Source: an uncultured Candidatus Melainabacteria bacterium (GTDB taxonomy: Bacteria; Cyanobacteriota; Vampirovibrionia; Gastranaerophilales; Gastranaerophilaceae). From it: 27,647 bases of DNA. The stretch is from the NCBI GenBank assembly GCA_934692665.1, contig CAKUUG010000025.1, positions 1-27,647 on the forward strand. Reading direction: 5' to 3'. Within the stretch, counting starts at the first letter, position 1. Each line of letters opens with the position of its first letter. Under the pieces are notes generated by a model. The model ran no database searches. It was not told where the DNA came from and was given only the letters and a program-made list of their open reading frames with translations. Made by a program: the position numbers and the translations under genes. Positions 23,400 through 27,647 of the stretch are shown here, one piece after another.

Positions 23400-24266
23400 A
23401 TGGACATTTTAGTTAAAAATTTATTAGAATCTCAAACAAAAGAGAAAATTCAAAAACCTAACTGCTCAACACGTTCAGGCAGATCATTGTTGGCTTTTTA
23501 TCTTCAAACCAAATTCAAACAAATAATCAACCACGACAAAAAGTCTGATAAACAGATGATTATTGATTATAGAAAAGATTTTCTTGATGATTTTACAAAT
23601 CGCCTTATTGATAGACCTAATGACAAAATCCTGATAGCACTTAGTGGCCAAAGTGCCAGTGGCAAATCTACAATCTGCAAAAAAATCACAGAATGTATAA
23701 AAGCCCTTAATTTGCCAATTTCTATATTGACTGCTGATAATTACTTTAACGATATTTCTGTTTTGATACAAAAATACGGAAATTTTGATTTGTTGAGAGA
23801 TTCCGGCTACGATATTGATTCTCCTGACAATTTTGATTTGGATTTGTTGAGAGAAGATATACTAAAACTTCAACATGGTGAAGACATTTTGACTCCTGAG
23901 TATTTGGTTAATGGTACAGGAAAATCAAAACCAAAATCAATTCCTGTAAAATCCCAAAAAGTTATCATTGTTGAAGGAATGTGCTCTATATATGAAAAAG
24001 TCCAAGACATTTTCGATATAAAAGTTTATATTGATTTAGATGAAAATGAACGCAAAAACCGTTTTATGAATAGAGCAATCCAAAGAAACCAAGATGAGGA
24101 AAATGCCTTAAAACACTGGGATTATATCGTAAAAGCGGGCAAAAAATACCTAGTCCCAAACAAAGAAAAATGCGACATAATAATTAACGGCGAATGCAAT
24201 TTGGACTATTTTTCACACATGGTCGAATACGTAAACCTAATCACCAACAATTTTTACGAAGAATAA
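23400..24266 (+). CDS. Uridine kinase/phosphoribulokinase-like P-loop protein
   Basis: 288 residues from the ATG at 23400; a GTG at 23382, directly after the rnpA stop, would add six residues. Neither start has an ideal Shine-Dalgarno (AGGTGA is 14 nt before the ATG). The P-loop is GQSASGKST at ~83-91, preceded by hydrophobic ILIAL. LTADNYFNDIS is the substrate-binding aspartate segment of the uridine kinase/PRK family, VIIVEGMCSIY a Walker B-like strand, and a basic RNRFMNRAIQRNQDE-like lid follows. It probably phosphorylates a small molecule; substrate unknown. The first ~75 residues are an extra helical N-terminal region. It occupies the place where yidD/yidC usually follow rnpA. Confidence 0.82.
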   Translation: MDILVKNLLESQTKEKIQKPNCSTRSGRSLLAFYLQTKFKQIINHDKKSDKQMIIDYRKDFLDDFTNRLIDRPNDKILIALSGQSASGKSTICKKITECIKALNLPISILTADNYFNDISVLIQKYGNFDLLRDSGYDIDSPDNFDLDLLREDILKLQHGEDILTPEYLVNGTGKSKPKSIPVKSQKVIIVEGMCSIYEKVQDIFDIKVYIDLDENERKNRFMNRAIQRNQDEENALKHWDYIVKAGKKYLVPNKEKCDIIINGECNLDYFSHMVEYVNLITNNFYEE

Positions 24267-24304
24267 TTAAACAACATTTTTATAAAAGTTATATCAAGTT
24301 TATA

Positions 24305-24343
24305 TATCCTTTATTAACTTTTGTTAATAAAGGATAATTTTTT
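24305..24343 (+). terminator. Terminator of the rpmH-rnpA-kinase operon
   Basis: TATCCTTTATTAAC, loop TTTT, GTTAATAAAGGATA: perfect 14-bp stem, then ATTTTTT. Confidence 0.88.
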
Positions 24344-24370
24344 GTCAATTTTGTGTCTAAAAAATACTTT
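24342..24370 (+). promoter_or_regulatory. Promoter-like element of the first paralog
   Basis: TTGTCA (24342-24347), 17-bp spacer, TACTTT (24365-24370). The stretch CAATTTT-N12-TACTT with an A run before TACTT is shared with 19617 and 25789. It begins directly after the previous operon's terminator. Confidence 0.55.
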
Positions 24371-24396
24371 TATTAATTAACCATACTTTTAGACAC
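24353..24396. repeat. 10-bp inverted repeat around the -10 region of the first paralog
   Basis: GTGTCTAAAA (24353-24362) and TTTTAGACAC (24387-24396) are perfect complements 24 bp apart. They enclose TACTTT and end one base before the GAGG Shine-Dalgarno. Position fits an operator or a leader hairpin. It is not present at the second paralog. Confidence 0.6.
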
Positions 24397-24410
24397 GAGG
24401 TAAACAAAAA

Positions 24411-25760
24411 ATGACTACAATATCATCAGGTTATAATATCAATGCTGCACAAGAACGTGCAAGAAATCTGTATTTAAGAAATACAGGTGCTAGTGCTACA
24501 ATTGATTCTGATAGTGTATTTAATAGTAGTTCAAGTTCATCTTCTCAAGATGACTCTTTGATATCTGATTTATTTGGAGATGTCGGTTCAGGTAACACTT
24601 GTACAGATGGCGAAGACGACGGACATATTGGTCCTTTGAGTATACTTGGAAACATTGCTCAAGGTGCAATAAGAAGTATAACCAATGTACCAAAACAAAT
24701 AATTAAAAATCCAATAAAATCACTAGCTTTTACAGCATTGAGTTTTGTTCCCGTTGCTGGCCCTTTAATATTGGGAGGATTGGCTTTATATGGTGCTGTA
24801 CAGAGCGGCAGAGAAATTATAAACGCCGCTCAAGTGGCAGCCAGTGCAACAACAGACGCAGAAGCAAAAGCCGCTTGGGAACATATAGGTTCTGGTGTTA
24901 CATCGCTAGCAACTACCGCTATTGGTGTTAAAAAAGCAGTTAAAGCAGCAAAAGGACAGATGAAAACTTCACAAACTGCTTATAAAGTAAAAAATCACAA
25001 AAACTTTGATTGGCGTGATATTGGTAAAACTGCAATTAATGAAACTGCACAAAATTCGGCTCAATTTATAAAATCAACTGTATCTAGTGTTAAAAATGGA
25101 ATATCAAAAGTAAGAAACGGTGTAAAAAACTTTACAGACCGTGCACAAAAAGGTGATTTTACAGGTTATGTAAAAGATACTGCAGCAACCATTAAAAACA
25201 ATATCATTGATAGATACGATAATCATAGATACAGTGAAAGTGAAGTTAATAATGTTAAACATAAAAGAACAGATTATCAAGATGCTAAAAAAGCATACAA
25301 GGAAGCTCGTAAGGCAGGCAGTTCAGATGTAGACACATTGAGAGGCGAAATGAATACTGCAAGAGCTGAATTAAAAACTACAAAACAAAATTCAACAAAA
25401 AGACACGTTGCTATAGATAGTTCAAAAAATTTAGCTAACAATGTAGGTAATGAAGCAACTAAATACGAAAACGGTATGATTAAAACGCAAACATATACTG
25501 ATAATGGTGTTGAACACAAACTTGAGTTTAACAAAAGTGGTTATTTAATAAAAGATACGCAAACACTTGCTGATGGCAGTATAAAAACTATTAGATATGA
25601 TGGAACAAGTGCCGCTGGTCAAAGTTCTGTAGGGCACGAAGTATCCTCTGTTACTATTGCATCAGATGGTAGTTTTGTAAAATTCACTCCAACGCCTAGT
25701 GAATATTATGGAATTGGTAGTCTATTTACTACATTAAACGCAGTTAGAACATCAAATTAG
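24411..25760 (+). CDS. Tandem paralog 1: unrecognised protein with hydrophobic hairpin and coiled coil
   Basis: 449 residues, no family I recognise and no signal peptide. Residues 1-57 are low-complexity (Ser/Asn-rich). A motif VGSGNTCTDGEDDGHIG is at 58-74. Amphipathic helices follow, then a hydrophobic hairpin at ~101-131 (SLAFTALSFVPVAGPLILGG, then ALYGAVQ) with a Pro-Gly turn. DAEAKAAWEHIGSG at 149-162 is nearly identical in the second paralog. Residues ~200-330 are Lys/Ala-rich and helical; the last ~110 are beta-prone with TYTDNGVEHKLEF and DGSIKTIRYDG. GAGG is 10 nt before the ATG. The hairpin could insert in or act at a membrane; this is inference. The pair may be an effector-like or surface-associated family. 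Confidence 0.85.
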   Translation: MTTISSGYNINAAQERARNLYLRNTGASATIDSDSVFNSSSSSSSQDDSLISDLFGDVGSGNTCTDGEDDGHIGPLSILGNIAQGAIRSITNVPKQIIKNPIKSLAFTALSFVPVAGPLILGGLALYGAVQSGREIINAAQVAASATTDAEAKAAWEHIGSGVTSLATTAIGVKKAVKAAKGQMKTSQTAYKVKNHKNFDWRDIGKTAINETAQNSAQFIKSTVSSVKNGISKVRNGVKNFTDRAQKGDFTGYVKDTAATIKNNIIDRYDNHRYSESEVNNVKHKRTDYQDAKKAYKEARKAGSSDVDTLRGEMNTARAELKTTKQNSTKRHVAIDSSKNLANNVGNEATKYENGMIKTQTYTDNGVEHKLEFNKSGYLIKDTQTLADGSIKTIRYDGTSAAGQSSVGHEVSSVTIASDGSFVKFTPTPSEYYGIGSLFTTLNAVRTSN

Positions 25761-25784
25761 ATTTCTTCAAAATCACTTAACAAT

Positions 25785-25813
25785 TAGTCAATTTTCAATC
25801 AAAAAAATACTTA
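25785..25813 (+). promoter_or_regulatory. Promoter-like element of the second paralog
   Basis: TAGTCA (25785-25790), 17 bp, TACTTA (25808-25813); the CAATTTT-N12-TACTT block is the same as before the first paralog. No terminator separates the paralogs, so read-through is also possible. Confidence 0.5.
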
Positions 25814-25845
25814 TATAGTTTATACACACAATTAGGAGGATATTT

Positions 25846-27579
25846 ATGGGAATCAGCATCGGTTATGAAACAAAAAACGGTTTAGAAATTAGGAAAAAAT
25901 ATGGACAAAATGTTCAAAATACCCAACAAAATCAAACAAATTCAATCAAAAAGCAAACAAGTGCTTCAGTTGCTTCATTAGGCAATTCGCCGGCTTCCGA
26001 TTCTTTTACAAGTGGTATTACAGGTAATGTCGGCTCAGGCAATGCTTGTACAGACGGAAAAGATGATGGTCATATCGGTTTGTTTTCAAAAGTAGCAAAC
26101 GTTGCTCAAGGTGTTGTTAGAAGCGGTGCAAATATGATAAAAGCAGCCGTCAAACATCCTGTAAAAGCATTAGCAATGACAGCAGTCGGTTTTGTTCCTG
26201 TAGTTGGGCCGGCAGTTTTAGGCGGATTGGCTGTTTATGGAGCTGTCCAAGGTGCAAAAGAAGTTGTTGGAGCTGTTAAATTGGCAAATGCCGCTGACAA
26301 CGATGCTGATGCAAAAGCTGCATGGGAACACATTGGTTCTGGTGCATTTACAACAGCATTATCTGTAACCGGTGCAAAAGCCTCTGCAAAAGCAGTCCAT
26401 AAACAATTGACCGGTGGTTCTTCAACAGTAGATGTCTTTAGAGAAAAAGGATTCAAAAAAGAAACTTTCCAAGAAGCATTTAAAGAAACAAAAGCAAATG
26501 CAGAAAACTTTATTGATGCCGCAAAAGCTAAATTAGAAAAAGCTAAAGGCAAAATCGATGATTTTAAAGCAAATAAAGAATTAGGAAACGGAAAAGAATA
26601 CGTTAAAGAAGAAGTCCAAAAGTACGCAGACAAAAAACGTTATGGCGAAAAAGCAGGTGATGTACAAAAAGCAAGAGAAGAATTGAAAGCTGCTAAAGAA
26701 GAGCTAAATAAAGCACTTGAAGATGTAAACAATGCCAGAAAATCGGGTTCTGATAATATAAGTGAGCTAGAAGCGAAAGTTGCAAGAGCTCAAGAACAAG
26801 TTAGTGGTGTTTCAAAAGAAACATACAAAAAAGCACAAGCTAAATTCAAAGAAGCAACAAAAGATATTAAAGATAAAAATTCTCCAAAATATGAAGAAGC
26901 AGAAAAAGCATTTAATGATGAAGTACATAGTGCAAAACGTGATTACGAATTGGCAAAGAAAAACAATACCGTTAAAAAACAAAAAATAGCTCAAAAAGAA
27001 GCAAAAGCAAAAGCAGAAACTGATGCTAATAAGACAAACTTTGAAGAAAAAGTCGAAGCTGACCTTAAACAACAAGGTTATGAAATCAAATTAGACGAAA
27101 ATGGAAACGGAGTAGCAGCTAAAAAACTAGGTGAAAATGGTGAAATTTCTGAAGTTAAGATTGAAAATTATAAAGAAGTAAGTAAAAAAGAAGTAACCGC
27201 TACCACAGAAAAAAGCACTACTGATACAAAAACAGGTGCAACATTAGAATCTAAAGTAGAACTTGATGCAGATAATAAAGTTAAATACAAGTCAAAAAAA
27301 TATACAGGAGATATTGGTAAAGGTGAAGGCAATAAGGTTTCTTATGAACAAAGTCGTATAAAACAAGGCGATAGAGTATACAACTACGAAACTTACACAG
27401 TAGGCGGTAAAGAGTATACATACGTCGATGGCAAACCAACTGGTGCTGAATTGTCATTCAGCCAAAGACAATTATTGAAATACAATGCAAAACACAGTGC
27501 TTCAAAAGCAACAACAGTGGACGCATCGGTATTATACGCTCAACAAGCAGCAGCTGCATTGAATGCAAATAGATATTAA
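25846..27579 (+). CDS. Tandem paralog 2: unrecognised protein with hydrophobic hairpin and long coiled coil
   Basis: 577 residues, same layout as its upstream neighbour and likewise unrecognised. Gln/Asn/Ser-rich N-terminus, motif VGSGNACTDGKDDGHIG at 62-78, hydrophobic hairpin ~108-138 (ALAMTAVGFVPVVGPAVLGG, then LAVYGAVQ), DADAKAAWEHIGSG at 153-166. A Lys/Glu/Ala-rich coiled coil runs ~205-405, about 80 residues longer than in paralog 1. The C-terminal ~170 residues are beta-prone with charged repeats (KLDENGNG, VELDADNK, YETYTVGGKEYTYVDGKP) and end in an Ala-rich QQAAAALNANRY. No signal peptide or transmembrane anchor apart from the hairpin. AGGAGG is 6 nt before the ATG. The strong Shine-Dalgarno suggests high expression. 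Confidence 0.87.
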   Translation: MGISIGYETKNGLEIRKKYGQNVQNTQQNQTNSIKKQTSASVASLGNSPASDSFTSGITGNVGSGNACTDGKDDGHIGLFSKVANVAQGVVRSGANMIKAAVKHPVKALAMTAVGFVPVVGPAVLGGLAVYGAVQGAKEVVGAVKLANAADNDADAKAAWEHIGSGAFTTALSVTGAKASAKAVHKQLTGGSSTVDVFREKGFKKETFQEAFKETKANAENFIDAAKAKLEKAKGKIDDFKANKELGNGKEYVKEEVQKYADKKRYGEKAGDVQKAREELKAAKEELNKALEDVNNARKSGSDNISELEAKVARAQEQVSGVSKETYKKAQAKFKEATKDIKDKNSPKYEEAEKAFNDEVHSAKRDYELAKKNNTVKKQKIAQKEAKAKAETDANKTNFEEKVEADLKQQGYEIKLDENGNGVAAKKLGENGEISEVKIENYKEVSKKEVTATTEKSTTDTKTGATLESKVELDADNKVKYKSKKYTGDIGKGEGNKVSYEQSRIKQGDRVYNYETYTVGGKEYTYVDGKPTGAELSFSQRQLLKYNAKHSASKATTVDASVLYAQQAAAALNANRY

Positions 27580-27594
27580 TCTAAATTTTATATC

Positions 27595-27629
27595 AAAAAA
27601 TCCCGCTTATTTTCAAGTGGGATTTTTTT
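27595..27629 (+). terminator. Terminator after the paralog pair
   Basis: AAAAAATCCCGCTT, loop ATTTTC, AAGTGGGATTTTTT (one G-U pair), then T: strong stem 15 nt past the stop. Confidence 0.9.
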
Positions 27630-27647
27630 ATTGTGGTAGAATATTTT

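Noticed and set aside
26812..27075. Phe/Cys-rich minus-strand ORF
   Set aside because: It is the reverse complement of the Lys/Glu-rich coiled coil of the second paralog; its composition is an artefact.

Overview
The window is AT-rich bacterial DNA with dense coding on both strands and no mobile element, rRNA, tRNA or CRISPR array that I can see. The gene set is anaerobe-like with a cyanobacterial flavour: a VKOR-DsbA fusion, an S-layer-homology (SLH) envelope protein, QueH, an orphan 2-hydroxyacyl-CoA dehydratase-type protein, and housekeeping genes of generic bacterial type. My best guess is a non-photosynthetic, gut-type relative of Cyanobacteria (Gastranaerophilales/Melainabacteria). This is an inference from family content, not proven; another low-GC anaerobe remains possible.

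Layout, left to right. 1-1385: the 3' part of a very cysteine-rich surface protein with a FISUMP/DUF1566-like C-terminus. 1480-1866: a small zinc-ribbon protein, tail to tail with dnaE (1868-5392, minus). 5545-7539 (minus): a secreted Cys-rich protein with three SLH domains. 7676-9423 (minus): queH and a VKOR-DsbA fusion. 9567-10637 (minus): a DnaJ-like chaperone with half of the usual zinc domain. 10743-11910 (plus): nadD-yqeK. 11961-12130: an unexplained non-coding segment with its own terminator. 12169-13922: two sugar-type ABC permeases. 13964-17612 (minus): a U32 peptidase-family enzyme, a YqeG-type HAD phosphatase and glmS. 17669-18718: an unrecognised lipoprotein. 18903-19598: RNase PH. 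19765-22772 (minus): an Opp/Dpp ATPase, an HgdB-like protein and proC. 22868-24266 (plus): rpmH-rnpA followed by a uridine-kinase-like P-loop protein. 24411-27579: two tandem paralogs of a family I do not recognise, with a shared motif, a hydrophobic hairpin and coiled coils.

Themes. Two secreted proteins here are packed with CxxC-type cysteines, and the VKOR-DsbA fusion is the kind of enzyme that would form their disulfides. Six operon-leading genes (dnaE, dnaJ-like, nadD, the first permease, the U32 gene, the HgdB-like gene) lack a Shine-Dalgarno and instead have a -10-like hexamer 6-7 nt before the ATG, which suggests frequent leaderless transcripts. Other genes (SLH protein, VKOR, glmS, lipoprotein, rph, rpmH, the paralogs) have clear Shine-Dalgarno sequences. 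The tandem paralogs share a promoter-like element, CAATTTT-N12-TACTT, which occurs a third time before a 28-codon ORF after rph. The most novel-looking parts are the paralog pair with its shared element, the long inverted repeat over the start of the Opp ATPase gene, and the 11961-12130 non-coding segment.
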